From positions 7,274,668-7,338,667 of the forward strand of contig SMSO01000032.1 in the NCBI GenBank assembly GCA_004764695.1: a stretch of 64,000 nt of DNA, given 5' to 3'. This DNA comes from Schizochytrium sp. TIO01. Lineage: Eukaryota > Sar > Bigyra > Thraustochytrida > Thraustochytriidae. Below the pieces are notes generated by a model. That model was not told the DNA's origin. It saw nothing but the letters and a program-made list of their open reading frames with translations, and made no database searches. The first letter of the stretch is position 1; each line of letters opens with the position of its first letter. Positions 1 through 13,779 of this stretch are shown here, piece after piece. The position numbers and the translations under genes are program-made.

Positions 1-2215
1 GCTTGTCTTTTTTAATATAAACGGAATTTGAAGAAGCTACTGCCAACCTCTGGTTGAACGAGTATCCTGCATTCTCATGCACGATATTGCCCTAAGATGG
101 ATGCTCATTGAAGAATCCAAATACGATTAGGAGAAATTGCAATATGAAAGCGCCAAATATCTAGATTCTAGCATAATGTTTTCCCATATACATGTGTGTT
201 CGTGTTCGCGTTTGGCAAGATTTTGAAGTTGGTAAAGTTTCTAATGCTTTCGCCCTCCTGAGGAGTTGAGCTTTTTTATATTACAATATTCTATCAAGTT
301 AGAAACGAGAAGGCCATGCCTTCCATAGTTAAAGTTAAGATAATTTCCTACTGTTGAAATTCTTTGTGTAGCAATACTGATTTTCTCATACTTGAATAAT
401 CAAAAGTCCAACCTCATGGTTTCGTAAGAACAGTTCTTTGGTCTCTGCATTACTTCCGAATCATTAAATAAAACTACGGTTCATTCAACTTTAAAACTTA
501 GGCTTTTCAGTTTGGTGGACCATGGTAGTAATAGAGCCTTCCTGAAATGCAAGTGCGGCTCGGCACCTGCGGTTCGTGCAATTGTTGTCTTTTTGGCATT
601 ACACACATGTCGCTCTATCACGTTCTTGTGCCATGCTGGGGCACGATTTTTCGACGATCGATCCTTTGTTCCTATTCGAAGAATGAAGCTAAAAGTTAGA
701 AAAAGCAAGCTAAAAGTAAGAGCCTGGAAATGCTCGAATACCAACAGATCAAATAATTATTCGAATGTGAATGATCAGAAAATCCACGATCAATCAAATA
801 GAAGGAGGGGTTTCTGGGTTTAATCCTTAATATCGACTGCTCTATCAAAAGAAAAAAAAATAGGCTTACCAAGTATGTGGGGTATCTACCAATATAGCGT
901 GCAAGTACTCAGTATATATTTGTTATTCTTCAGGCCTCTCGGGTGTCGCTATTTCGCACACCACGACGCTGATGAATTTCTTCGAGGAGACTGTTTACCA
1001 TAGTCCCATGTTGCCCTAGCCTCAAAACTTGAGGGTTGGATATTTGGCTTCCCCCCCTCCTCGCGAGCTCTTGCACTCTCCACTTGGGTTTGGGGCATTC
1101 ATTCCATGGTGGACAGTAAGCTCACTAGGTTCAAGTAGCTTCTACTACTACTCCATCGCTGGATTGATTGCAAATTGCGTTTGCCCCAGCGTCGCGCAAC
1201 TTCTTCCCTAAATCACACGTGCAGCTCTTGGCTTGCCTCACAAAGTGCGACGAGTAGAGTGCTATTTTGGTACCTCGTACCGTCCTCGCCGCAAGAAAAA
1301 CCAAGCTAGCGCGGCACTCTAAACTTATGGACATGAAGTTGCCACTGCGAAACATGGAAACGCTAGGTATGTGTGCGTTCTGAGGGTTTTTCCTGATGAT
1401 GTAAAACAGCACAAGACTTTGTTCCAAAGCATCGCTGCGGGACATGACGACACGGCCATTGAGGCACTTCGTCTGCATTTACAAGTAAGTACTTGGGTAC
1501 CTAGGTCTGTATGCCTACGTCTTTTAGATTCCATGGGTCCCGCCCTGCCTGCATGAAAGCAAGCTATTCATTTGGACAAGATCTCCATTCATGATTTCAC
1601 GAAAACTGCTCGATGGGCTGAATAACCCAACTTGAGTACCACAGGACAGCCAGCATCCTTGCAGGGTCCCCGGAAAGCTATAAAGGAAATAAATAGCCTC
1701 CGAAGGTGATTCCCTTTCCATGCATACAGAAACATCATCGTCATGGTAGCTCTAGAGACTCCCTACCATTTAGAGTATTTTATTGAATGAATCCCTCGAT
1801 ATGATACGATAGTTCTATACATGTTCTGAATTGCTCCTAACTAGTCCTGGCTCAATCTGCGATCTGTTTCGGAGCAACCTGCGCAATCTCTCTTCGCCAA
1901 GACAAGCAAGTAGACACCTTCAACGAGTAGGTGTCTGATTAACTTGTTTCTATTTTCATGAATGAATCCCGATTACAATATAACACCACTTCGGCCTTCG
2001 AATTAGAGAGGAGAGATCAGTTTGCAGCCTAAGTTCGAAATAATGTCCTCTAGAACCTTTCGAGTGACACTCAGCACTCTGAAAGATACATAGATCAATC
2101 TACCATTCGCCATACATCGGCTGCGAGCCAACGCCCCACTGACATGAAGGCTTTTCCATTACCATTTCTTTTCGATTTTCATTTCTTTTTTCTTTTTATA
2201 GGTAAAACTTGAAGA
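1..2215. other. Non-coding left edge, no supported gene
   Basis: Positions 1-1000 are AT-rich and featureless. A GC-richer island at about 1020-1560 contains short open frames on both strands. One of these, open from 1323, carries a 25-codon stretch (1410-1484) recalling the end of bacterial GntR-type FCD domains, and a GTAAGT follows it directly; see the findings. From 1560 to 2215 I see no gene, RNA or repeat. No window-edge gene is recognisable at position 1. Confidence 0.5.
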
Positions 2216-2270
2216 GCAATGCAAAAAGCAATGCAAAGCAATGCAAAGCAATTCAAAGCAATGCAATTCC
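2216..2270. repeat. Imperfect 10-bp tandem repeat
   Basis: About five copies of GCAATGCAAA, one with an inserted AA and one with a G-to-T change. It sits in non-coding DNA next to a GC-richer block. Confidence 0.85.
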
Positions 2271-5200
2271 TGCCAATCGACCTTCGACAATCTTCGCTGC
2301 CGAAATCAAAACCAGCGGCGCTTGGCTCAAGTCTCGGCGCTGTGCCGTCCATAAAACTAAACTAAGTCTGCGTTAAACGCGGTTGGATGGAGGCCCATAT
2401 TCTCGTTCGGAATCGAATCGTTCAAGTTCTGGGGCCACTTTGCATTTGATTCTTCTTCTCCGCTCTCGTTTTCCAATGCCATTAATTCCACACAAATGAA
2501 TCAGCCATCAATGTCGAAGACTGCACATCAATCTCCGCCGTGGAAGAATTCGGAGCAGGGAATCAATCAAACTCGTCACTCGTGGCGCGGGCGCCTCCAG
2601 GAGCCGCAGAACCAGGCGGATCTGCCCCTGCAGACCGTCCGGCCGCAGCTGCGTGTCGAGTTGCATAGAGACTCCGCCAGAGAGCACATGGAGACGCTGA
2701 GCAGAAGGAAACGAACTAACCAACGAAGTTAGATTGATTGCCATTGCCATTGCCATTGCCATTGCCATTGCCAGTTATTGCGTTCTTTACCTTTTTGCTA
2801 CAGCGTCGACCTTGGGACCTTTGCGTTCATTCTTACGGAGAGGATGTCGGCGCCATCCAATTGCAATGCGTTCTTCTGCGTGGAACAGAAGAACGAAGTG
2901 CCTTTGGGCGGAAGGCATTTACTTTACTTCATACTCGGAGTGGAGTTTTCATTGCTCGCAATTCGGAAAGCCCGCTCACCTGCTGCGGCTTCATATTTTT
3001 CTTCGACAAACTCGAGGATAAAATAATCAGAATATCGCTCGATTCTGGCGCACACCTGGATCCAAAAGTAGCACCATCAGCGTCTGCGGCTTTCAAGTTG
3101 TTCGCATTTCGTCTCGAGTTGGATCTTTTTGATATGGATCGAAGACCTCACATAGAATCAAAGATGATTGATGATGGTATGTTATTGTTCAAGAGTTCAA
3201 GTCAGTTAATTTGCCATAAATATATGTAGCTTTTTGTAAATTTAAGTTTTAATTGGCCTTGTTAATTAAAATTTTATTAAAAAAACAACAACAAACATAC
3301 AAAAATAGAAGATCCAGCGTGTGAACTTGCATGCATCGCTTAAGTCTCTAGGCCTTCAAGCCATGTTGAGGGATTAGAGAATTGTATTGCAGAGATATTG
3401 AATGCCTGGTGCAGTTTGCAGAGCGTAAAGTACGAACGCAGAAATAAACTTGTACGACTTCGTTTTGCTCCCCTGCGGTATGAGACTAATGATGTAAGAA
3501 GCACCAGACGCAGCCATCTTAATTAAAAGAAGATGGGTAGAGTATTTATTAAAAATAAATACATATTTTTTGTTTATATTTTAATTATCAATAAGCTATA
3601 GAGAGCAGTGATAATGAGGCTCTTTCAGCCAACAGTTGTCTAGCAAGTGCTTCAATCAATGTTTTGAGACAATTTTGAGTTCTAAGATGCCAAAAGGGCA
3701 GACTAAGTAAACTCACAATCGTGTAAAGTACAAGGGTGACTTCTTAAAAATATTTATTATAAAAGTAAAAACTCGTGTCCTCTCTTTTCACACACAGAAT
3801 ACACGCTTTCATTTTTATGTTTTGCTTATTTTGATATTATCCCCATGCTGATTGAAAAACTAATAATGAATTTTTAATTCTCTTTATGGCAGCGAGGTAA
3901 ATTACCAAAAGGGACTTTCCTCAGCTCTGATTAATATGGCAGGGCTGCAGGCCGAACAAGGCGCGTGCTGTACAACTAAGTTCATCATGCAGCAGAGCAC
4001 TGGACGTGGCTTTCAAAATTAGAAATGAGAAAATTAAGTTCTATAGTTATTTCCAAGAAAATGAAACGAAACAGTACAGGTAGGAAGGTAGCTCTACGTT
4101 TAACATATTTGGCGATTCCGCAGGATGACAAGATGGGGAGATGAAATTAATGCCACCGACCCTCAATTATCTAGTTCAATTACTAGCAGGAAGCCCAATG
4201 ATGAACAAGAACTTAGTCTAAGATTTGTGCAGGCTTCAAGATCGAAAGTTTCAAGTTCTTGTGCGGCGAATTTGCGTACTTGAAAACACTGTCTCCACAA
4301 TGCACCCATCCCATTCGAATTTTCTGCCTAATGCTGACAATGTGATTTCGGCTGACACGACGCTTTCCTCATTCTAATTCGTCTACAATAAATAAATTCT
4401 ATTAATCTTCTTGGTTTCTGCGTTGTAAAGCTAGCTAGTGCAAGTTTGGGCTTTGTAATAGTTAGGTACATTGCCATTTGAGGTGGTTATTTCTAGCTAG
4501 TTTAGATAGACGAGGACACTTATAAAAAGCATTGCCTAAACTCTTGCAAAATCAGTTTATACTACGATGGTGTTGGAGCAAACAAAGTTCCGGCGTATTT
4601 CGCACCCAAATATCGGGAGCAGATCCTGAAGCTCAGATGCATTCTGTTGATTTCGAACGTCAGAGGACCCGTCTCCTTCTCCCGATAAACTTCGGTATCG
4701 CTGCGGTCGCATCACTTCAAAACCCGACCACAGAGTGAAAGTGAACCAAATCGAGCTTAGCTGCCGTCAAGTTTGTTTTCCTTGGGGTGTATTTCGATGG
4801 GGAAATCTTCGAGTTTGCACAAAAAAGAGTACAGCCCACGGGTTATGGGCCTACTAGTTCCGGAATTCTGGTGGTAAGCCAGCAATTACCTCAGATGCTG
4901 CAAGCTGTCCCTTGCAGTAAGAAATGCTCTGAGGTCTGCACTCGATTTCATCACGTACTGTCGAACATTTGCAAGTTTCCTCGCGACCTCACCTGGGGCT
5001 GAGGTGACCAGGCCAAATTTTGATATCACTCATGGTCGCTATCCTCTTCTATTATTTTTCACGGCGATGCTCGCTTACTTGCTCATCATGCGTGCGACTG
5101 ACAGCCGCATAATAGCACGTCGGTGGTCTTTCTATAGCCAGCCAAAACCCAGCCCGTCTCTGGAAATCTCTTCGTCGCTGCCATGCACTCCTACATGCGT

Positions 5201-5810
5201 GCATCGTCGTCAATCGGTCATGCCCGTCACGAACCCCAATGCTCGCTGTCTCCTGAGCCCGACTCCCAACTTTCCAATGCTGCAAAGGCGCCCAGGGCCC
5301 CGTGGCACACTGTAACGCTAATCCGAAAGAGTTTCACAGCAACTTCTAATCTCTGGCCTGACTACATTTACATTTGGGCTGCCGAGAACACCTCCGTGTA
5401 CCTGTAGACAGCAGTAGGGAGGCAGTAGGCATGTAGGTAGGATTACGGCATCGAAAGAAAGAAAGCACCGCCGCCGCTATCTTCGGCTTTGTAGCCAGCG
5501 GGATCTTCAGCACCTCACTTGATCCCACGCACGATCAGAGCGTGTCTCTCTCGATTGTTTGCATTCTCGCGAGTGACGAACCCTCGCTCTTGAAGAGGAG
5601 CTAAGTAGGCTGTCTCAGTCTCGATCTAGGCTGGTCTCTCGTTGCACGCCATCGACTTCGAGGATACAGGGACTGGCTGTCCTTCAAGTTGTCTGCTCGT
5701 TTCTTCAAGGTCGCGAAAGGATGAGTGAGATTGCTATCTAACTCAAAACTATATATATTAAAGTACACAAAAGAAAGAAACATTACTTTTTCAACAACAA
5801 CAACAATAAC
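2271..5810. other. Non-coding, mixed GC-rich and AT-rich blocks
   Basis: A GC-richer block (about 2270-3130) contains a 163-codon open frame (2738-3229) that exists only because it starts at a TTG inside a hexanucleotide repeat. Its product begins with alternating Pro-Leu and matches nothing I know. Positions 3230-4500 are AT-rich with no long frame. Positions 4750-5700 are GC-richer, with several overlapping frames of about 100 codons and no recognisable domain. I see no tRNA, rRNA or mobile-element signature. Confidence 0.5.
2737..2772. repeat. (ATTGCC)6 microsatellite
   Basis: Six perfect copies of ATTGCC. Because the unit is a multiple of three it leaves all frames open, which explains the Pro-Leu or Ala-Met dipeptide ORFs across it. 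Confidence 0.95.
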
Positions 5811-5864
5811 AAAAAGAAAAAGAAAAAGAAAAAGAAAAAGAAAAAGAAAAAGAAAAAGAAAAAG
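5811..5864. repeat. (AAAAAG)9 microsatellite
   Basis: Nine perfect copies of a purine-only hexamer, directly preceded by a CAA-rich stretch (about 5792-5810). On the minus strand it encodes a long artefactual poly-Phe run. Confidence 0.95.
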
Positions 5865-7530
5865 AAGAACTCGGTAGAATCGCCACTAAGCATTCGTAAA
5901 AGGCCCAGTTCGGGAAGTGGTGTGTAGTATGTGGCAGGCACAAGGTGAAACTCTAGAAAGGGCGAAAAGCAGGGGCCTTCTTCCTTCAAGCTTGAAATGA
6001 TTTTCAAGATTCCTTTTCGAAGAGTTTCGCTCTGGATGCTGGAAGAAAGGCCGCCAGACCTTCCTGCTGGTAAGGGTCTGCTACTGCCGCTAGCACTTCG
6101 AGTTCTCAAGGAGTTCGAAGCTCTTGAAGGAGATCATCAGAAGGGGAATAAAGAGAGAGAATCATCAGAGAAAGCAGCAGTGGTAGCGGGCACATAGCAG
6201 GCTCGCTGAGAGGGCTTGCTTTTCGAGTGAAAGAAAGCGGAGTGCTCTTCTAAAATCGAAACAAGTTCGATTGCGGTGGTAAGGCTTGTGTAAGAAATGG
6301 AGAGATATTAATCTCGTGGAATTTTATTGGCTAATCATTGAAATGACGGAAGGAGATAGCAGAGGTGATTGCTGTTGATGGTAAAGTAAAAAGTAGGTGC
6401 TCCTGTGCTAATGCTCCACTTCGAAAGGATGCGCGATTGGAATTCAAAGACTAGCCTCAAGGGAAGCAGATATTTAATTTCGTATGGTAAAAATGAATGC
6501 TAGTCTTTTAACAACTCACTGGATGGAAAAAACCAGGGTTCGGAATCTTCATTGGTCATTCTGAAGAGACAAATATTCGAATCGAAAATCTTGGAGTATT
6601 TATTGCCTCTTTGATATTGGATATATTCATTATTATAGTCATTGTTTTTGAATTAAAAAGAAAAGAAGAAAAAAAGTGAGAAAGACAAAAAGCGATATAT
6701 AATTAAAAAAAAAAAAAACTAACAAAAACAAAATCTATCAATCATAACATCAAAATCTTTTCTTTTTCTATTTAAAACAAAGAGCACAATTATAACTACA
6801 ATGCTCTAAAGTGGGTGCCTAGAGCCCTATTTAAAAATCATTTATGAAACCCCATCCATCACCAATAAGTAGCTGCCTAGTTTCTCCTATGTATAAATGC
6901 CCAAATCGCCCAAAACATTTTAAAGTATTAAAAAAAAACTATATAAATTGATTAAAATAGAAAAAGTATTCAACTAGGGGATAGGGAAAGCTACAAATAA
7001 AAGGGCCGCCACTTTGCTTGTCGTACCTTAGGCAGAGTGAGGTGGGAAGAAATGTGGTGTTCTTTTCGTACAGAGGAAGTTCATTCGCTGATTCGCAGTC
7101 AGAAAATAGACTAAAGCTCCTCCTCCGCCTATCAATTACTAGCTAGATAGAGATAGAACTGCGCTGGTACTGATTGGAACGGAGGTAGTATACCTACTTT
7201 TCAGGGAAGCTGCTAAAAAGAAAGAAGCACAATCAAGACAGCCGACAGACGTCTTGCCAAGATTTAAGCTCGAGGCCATCGACTCTCGCGCCGTTTTCAG
7301 CATCCACCGTCGTAGGTCTGTCTTTCTGCTTTGCTCGATTGTAGGCCACCTATGCTTAGAGCAGGAGCTTATGAAAAGAACCCGAGCTTTGGCTCTTTTA
7401 TTGACCCTTCTTAATCGCTCCTTTGAAACAAAGAATGCACATGCAAAAAGCGCTTTTTCCTTTTAGCCCAAAACAGCCTATTCGTTTAATTAGTAAACGC
7501 TCTATTTCAAGGTTATTATATCATGTGTAT

Positions 7531-7576
7531 CAAAGTCAGAGTCAAAGTCAACGTCAAAGTCAAAGTCAAAGTCAAA
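7531..7576. repeat. (GTCAAA)n hexamer array
   Basis: About seven copies of GTCAAA, two of them with a single substitution (GTCAGA and GTCAAC). Confidence 0.9.
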
Positions 7577-7780
7577 CCGTTACACGAAAGATTGCCTTGG
7601 ACACCAACGATGAGCTGCTCAAGCACTGCGTCGCAAGGCCGCGAGGACTTCTTCTCGTTGAAAGTGCCAGCGACGGCGGCAGCTGGCTCGCAGGAGCTTT
7701 GGATCTTGGGGTTGTTTGTTCAGGACACGAACCTGTGCTGCAGTTCTGCTGCAAATCATGAGTTAGTTTGGTAGGTACGT

Positions 7781-7803
7781 CTTCTTCTTCTTCTTCTTCT
7801 TCT
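7781..7803. repeat. (CTT)n trinucleotide array
   Basis: Nearly eight perfect CTT units. A short (GAGC)n run follows 150 bp downstream at 7953-7970. Confidence 0.9.
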
Positions 7804-8026
7804 GTAAAGCCACGGCCACGAGCGAAGAACAGAACATCGCCATAGACCCTGAAGACGGCGCTCTTCCAGGGCCATCGCAGCACCATTCTGTACGCAGCGA
7901 GCCAGCCGACCACTGGCGGAGGCACGCGCCTGCGCTTCCGTCTTGAAGAGCTAGCGAGCGAGCGAGCGAGCTGCCAACGCTCGCGAGGAGGGCACGCAAG
8001 CTTCGTCTCCGTCGCAGGCCGGCCTT

Positions 8027-8079
8027 GATTCATTTATTTATTCATTTGCTTATTGATTTCTTTATTTCTTTATTTATTC
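8027..8079. repeat. T-rich tetranucleotide array
   Basis: Degenerate (ATTT)/(CTTT)/(ATTC) units of period four. It produces a spurious Phe/Ile/Leu-rich N-terminus in an overlapping plus-strand frame. Confidence 0.75.
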
Positions 8080-10858
8080 GTCTTGGTTCTCGTAGACTGA
8101 CTGCGAAGAAGCATCTGCGAAGCCTCGATTCCACGCCACGCCATCGTCAAGAAAAGGCGGAAGGCTCGCGGACTCGTGCTTCGAAAGACTTTGCTCTACT
8201 GAGACACCGAGGCTTTCAAGATTTTGCAGGTCCTCGCTTCGAAGAAGCATCGTTGGCCGCTGGAAAGACCCGAGTGCCATCGATCGGTTTCGCACAATCT
8301 GTCATTATTCATCCAATCTGCGTGAAGATCAAGAACTTCGTTCGAAGTCGCAAAGGCCACGCAAGTCGATCTTACCACAGAAGTTGCACTTTGTATGTCT
8401 GTTCGTATGTCAGAATTATAAATTTCGATTGGTCGGTTTTACATTTCGAGGCGGAAGACAGAGCAGCGAGGATCAGAAAGGTATCAGTAGGCGCAGGTAT
8501 TATTATGCATGCGATGGCCAACTTCGATTCAAGTTCCGTGGAGCAATAATATATTAGTAAAGTAACACGCCGCAAGAGTGGCCGAAAGAACCATTTGCGA
8601 ACTTCGCATCGATGGCGAAGGAGGGCCGACATATCGCATGCAGTAAAAGTCATAGGTGGCACGCTCGCACATGGCAAGCAAGTAAATATGCACGTAAGGC
8701 CCAGGCTATTCCAATTGGATTTCATTCTGCAGAGTTATGCCTTGGAGTCGAACAGGATAGAAGCCTCTCGATTGCCGGGCCCAGAAATCCCCGTCAGCCT
8801 CTGCTTTGGACCCGAAGTGTCGAAGCATCATCTCTAAGATGAGGTGTGCACCGCACCATCAACACTCGAAACTTACCAAACAGACCTGAAGAACGCGAGG
8901 AAAATCCAAGGCGAGTCGCCGCAAGATCCTTAGAACCAGCTCAAGCCCAAGTTGGTCTCAGCTATGTCACAAGATAAGCCAAACTAGCTTCTTAGCGTTC
9001 CTTGAATCTTGAATTTCATGATTGTCATGGACTTAATTTAATAAAATTAGCAATATTAATTGTAAAATAATGTACTTCTTTCTTGCGTCTGAATTCCGAA
9101 AAATCAAGACCATCCATCATTTTAATCAAATCGCCTGCCTGATTGCTTGCTCCAAATCTTCAATTCTGCCAGTCCGGGCTGCGTCAAGATGGTCTGGCTG
9201 GAGCTTTGGAACTTGGTGGAGTCGCTCGCTCCGGACAGATTTGGCGCACGCTCAACTTGCAGTAAGTACCTATGAAATGTAGGCAAACTCGCGCCTTTGC
9301 TCGTCTCTGCACGGGTTCAGACGGCTGGGGTTTCAAACTATACCCGTGTTCTGGTACGAGACCATCCCAATACTGCAATGTAGCAGACAGGGGGCGCACC
9401 TGCAAGAGACCGGGTTTATGGTGGGGCATTTGTTTTGGTAGTAGCATGGCACTCCATGGATCTTTGCTTTCGAGCGATTGCATGGTACAATCATGAATTT
9501 CGTAAAAATCGATTGTCGCGCCACCCAATACAAACGAGGCTCGAGAGATCGAGCACCCGGAACTGCAGGGTAGGCGACGCTGCTTTTTAAAAGGAATCTG
9601 CACTGCAAGGCTGCTAGATTATTGGAGTGTTCCTTCCTCGTCACCTCGTTTCTAGCAATTCAGTTTCGTGAATCTCTTTTTCCATAGTCTTCTCAAACAG
9701 AGTTGGTTTCTTGCTTGAAGTACCATAGTAAACTATGGAAAAAGGAGGTCGGGCCGCCACCTATGTTTTTGCTTAAATGTTTTTTCCCTTCCGCATCGGC
9801 TCCAACTGAGGTGCAGCAGCATCGCCATCGTCAGAAAGGGAAAGCTGTTTTGTGCTCCTTTCAGAGTGAAGTAAGTAGTAATAGTACTGCCACGGCCAAA
9901 TTGAAGGTACAGTATGTTGACTCTTCGCTTGTTCTTGATGGAGAGGTAAGTATTGAATTCGTCTCGTGTGTTGCTTCGAAAGTATAACCGTCGCGCTCAA
10001 GATATTTTTTCATTCTTGAAATTCTTGAATCAAATATATATAATTTTTTAATTGTTTTTTAATATTCATAAAAGACTTTAAGCTGTATTTGAAAAAAGGG
10101 GAATGAAAAAAGATGGAGAACTAGAACCTGGCCATCATTATTACGCTTTCCTTTTAAATCTGAAAACCCTTTTAGGGGTGCTACCAGGAGAAGAAAGGAT
10201 TTGAAGTTGAAAGTATAAAAATAAAAATGTTTCTTTTTGAAATATTTTCATTACTATTATTTTGAAAATAAAAGTTTATAAATTATATAAAATAAATTTA
10301 TTATTTTCGATTCTTCTGTTTCTGATTTCTTTTAAATTAAAAAATATGAATCAATGATAAAAATAATCAAATAGGAATTTGATTTTTATATTAAAAAATT
10401 CTTCATCAAACAAACCAGAAATTTAAAAAAAGGGAAATGAAAAAAGGGAAAAAGAGAGGACGAAAAGCGAGAGTCGCTAGTTTCCGGGCTTGGGACAAAA
10501 CAAAAAAAATCAAGGCACGCTGGGGCACCCCTACCCTCTTTCAAAAAAGAGATCCATCTTGCACGTGGACACTCCCGTCTGCCCACAAAATTCATCGAAT
10601 CACGCACTCCAATCAATCAGTGATTAATTGCTTTTCGAAATTCTTTGGTCACCAGTCCGATGCGAACGCGAGAAAACTCATTCTCAGAAAACCAAGAGAA
10701 GTACTTTCTTCGATTTTTTTAATTTTTATTTTTTTTCAGGCTGATCCGAACAAGCTTCTTCCACATCAGTCTATGATTAAAAGAATAGTTCTATTAAAAA
10801 TAAATAAAAGAATGTTTTATTTTATTAAATGAAACATTTGCAGAAAATGCGAGAACGC

Positions 10859-10880
10859 AAAATAGCAAGCTCGCTATTTT
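10859..10880. repeat. Short perfect hairpin
   Basis: An 8-bp inverted repeat (AAAATAGC / GCTATTTT) around a 6-base loop. There is no adjacent gene for it to serve, so it may be chance. Confidence 0.6.
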
Positions 10881-12866
10881 AATCGATCTTTTAAGCAAAT
10901 TTCAAACTCGCGTCCACATGCCGCGTTCCCCATCGCTCGTGCAGCTTCTACTATCTTTCCAAAAAGCAGAGCCATGAAATTTTCTTTGAGGGATGCAAAA
11001 GATTGCAAAGATAGGTCTGGTACTCGGAGTTGAAGAACATTTGCGTGATCTTCCGCCGCGTATAGACAATAATAATGGCAATGCCGCGAAGTTCATGGTT
11101 TTTGCTTCGCAAAAGAAAGAAGTGATTATTCTGATATAAAGACTCTGGTCTCGCGAAACCCCAAGGGAACAAGTGCCTCAGTCTTCTTGTAAGATTGACG
11201 TGCCACTTTAAAACGTTTTTAAATAAAAACCTGTAAAATTATTCATGCATGCGTGTGTTAAATAAAATATCATTACCCGTGTTTAGAGTATCTGTAGCAC
11301 GCTGGGTTGGCAAGACGAAAAATGCAAAGTGACATAAACCAAAGAATCTCCTCATCAAACGCTACGTAGATTTGAACTTGGGCTTTTAAAATGTTTCGGA
11401 GTGATGAAACCCAACAGAAAATAGCCCTTACTAAGTTTTTATATGGGGTGGGAGAAAACACTTGGCCACATGCCTCACTTCGCAATATCTTTTCTGATCA
11501 GAGTACTTACTTGGCGGAGGTCGATCCGAAGCGAGAAACTTGTTCAGGATTTCCCCATCTGCGTGCTAAATCATTTGAAAAAGAAAAAGCCGTACCTGGC
11601 TTGAAGGGATTTGCAAGACAATTAATAGCCCAGTACACAATGCTATCCAGCGATGGATCTTTGAGTTGGAGGAGAAGTACACATACAAAGAGCTCCGGAT
11701 TACTTCCAGGCTGCTCAGCATTTGGGCATTCAACATAGGCGGACGAAAGTCTATCTGCATCAGAACTGTATTACAATGTTGCTCTGCTGTACAAGCGACT
11801 CCTGAGTATGGCGAAAGCCCTCGAAAGGTGTTGCGGAGTTACGAAACTACTATTACTATTCTTATCAATTGTAATGATTGAAACTTACAAATGGTTTGCC
11901 CACAGTAAGTGGCCATTCAATTTCAAAAGCCGCCTTAAATTAGATGATTTAATATCTACTCTTTTCTATGAAACAAGCAGAGGAGTTCTTCGACATTATT
12001 CCTTTGTCAGATCCTGAGCTAATGACGATAATGTTTCAGGGCAGGTCTAAATTTAAACAAAGGTACCTTTATTAATTGCCCGCCATTTCCAGGCTTAAGC
12101 TCTGGTTATTAAGTAGAAGAGCAACTGCGCTCGCACACTTACTGTATACATAGTGAAAGTTATAGGCGTTAAATCTAGGTCAAAAACATTTCAAACAAAA
12201 GGGAACTTCTTGATAGTCTTTCAAAGCTTACAAAAGGGGGAAATTTTGAAGAAAAAATTGATGAATAAAACAATTTGGAATTGTCGATGATCAATTCGGT
12301 TTGCTTTTTAAAAATATGAAATAAAATAATTAAGTGAAATAAATAAAGAGTTAAAGAAACGAGAGCCTTTCTCCCATTTAAGGGAAGCACTGGGACTGGG
12401 GGTGTGTACATTATATGCACGATAAGATTGATTACATGGCACGCTCCATTAAAATCATCGCTATCAAGCAATCAGAAAGAAATGGCTATCGCTTTGTTCC
12501 AAGAACATTAAAAAACAACATAAAACAACTGGGGATTATTAATATGTTCTATCAGATTCTAAAGACTTATGTAATAAAGACAACTAGCTAGAGAAAACAT
12601 TTTGCTCTTTTTAGTTTTAAATTACTAAAATCGTTTTTAATTTGAAATACTAGAATTTGCCATAGTCGTAAAGGTGTGGTTGCGAGACTGCCTGAAGCAA
12701 GTTATTCAATAATTCGTAGGTACGGTTCCGAGTGTCTAAGAAAGGTCTTTGCTTCTGTGGAAACCCGAGCGATCTCATCTGCGTGACAGCGACTTCCTCC
12801 CGTACGCCTATAGAAAGAGGCCTTTTGTTCTATCTACATCTGTCTCAGTAGTAGTAAGCAAGTAGC

Positions 12867-12910
12867 CTCACTCACTCACTCATTCTTTCACTCACTCACT
12901 CACTCACTCT
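12867..12910. repeat. (CACT)n array
   Basis: Two runs of CACT separated by a short interruption around 12881-12889. Confidence 0.9.
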
Positions 12911-13733
12911 CATAAATGGGGAATTGAATGGCGAGGAGAGCCTATCGCCATGCATAGATAGTCTTAGGCTCCATTCCCGAAGTCCTGCTTCTTTGAGGAA
13001 GTTTTCCTCATTCCCCATCGCTCTTTTCTGTCCTCAAAGCCAACACTCTTTCCCTAGAGCATCGGCTATGTAAGTTTGCATCTCTTGCAAGTCCATTGTA
13101 AATACGACAGAACAAGTGGGTAGGCATGGATGGGGAGGTAGGGAGGTGCCTCGCCCCGTCGTCAACGAAGCTAAGCATAACGTGGCTGCTGCAATTGCTG
13201 TCTAAGTACGCGCAGAGGAGCGGAGCAGATAAGTCCGCCATTTCGAAAGCGCTCTTCGCTTCAGCCTTTGTTTGTTTGATACGAAAGAAAGGAATCTGAG
13301 TTGGTTCGTTTGGTCTCGGAAGTGTACTTTGTTGCAGTCCGGCTAGTTTGTTGGAAGAAGTATGTGAGGGGAGCTGAAAGACACAAGGGGATATTGAATA
13401 CTGGGGGTCGTTGTGGGAAGTGCTAAAGTGCGAGGCCCTGCGCTAGTGACTTCACAAGAGGAGGCTTCGTGCGTTCTTTTCATCTCCCCAGAGTCTAGGG
13501 AACTCGCGCCTGACTTTCTATTGGCTGGAAGAGCTCGTCTCGCTTATCCGCGATGCCATGCCAAGTCGGCTCAGAACGACATCGATGACCTCTTCGGGTT
13601 GCCGCTATAAGCTATTATGGAATCGAGGGAGAGCGCCCTTCGCGGTAGGATGGTTTCAGAAAAGGCTTCCTCGTGAGGCTTGGCATTCCTCGTTGACGAT
13701 TGTTCATATCATACTTGGGTACGTACTGGGTAC

Positions 13734-13779
13734 TACCTACATACCTACCTACCTACCTACCTACCTACCTATCTACCTA
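13734..13779. repeat. (ACCT)n array
   Basis: About eleven ACCT units with two single-base changes. It is the longest member of the dispersed TACCTACC-type tracts discussed in the findings. Confidence 0.9.

Larger units (their letters stand above)
5865..10000. other. Non-coding, islands and AT-rich spacer
   Basis: Positions 5870-6270 and 7200-8000 are GC-richer islands; 6280-7000 is AT-rich with homopolymer A runs. Overlapping frames on both strands at 7420-8550 (up to 174 codons) start at non-ATG codons or run through microsatellites and show no domain. Positions 8550-9990 hold only frames of up to about 140 codons without similarity. I found no RNA gene. Confidence 0.5.

Noticed and set aside
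2738-3229. 163-codon plus-strand ORF beginning Pro-Leu repeats
   Set aside because: The start lies in the (ATTGCC) array at a TTG; the remainder shows no recognisable domain.
8025-8549. 174-codon plus-strand ORF
   Set aside because: It starts at TTG inside a T-rich microsatellite and has no family resemblance; this length is expected by chance in 64 kb.
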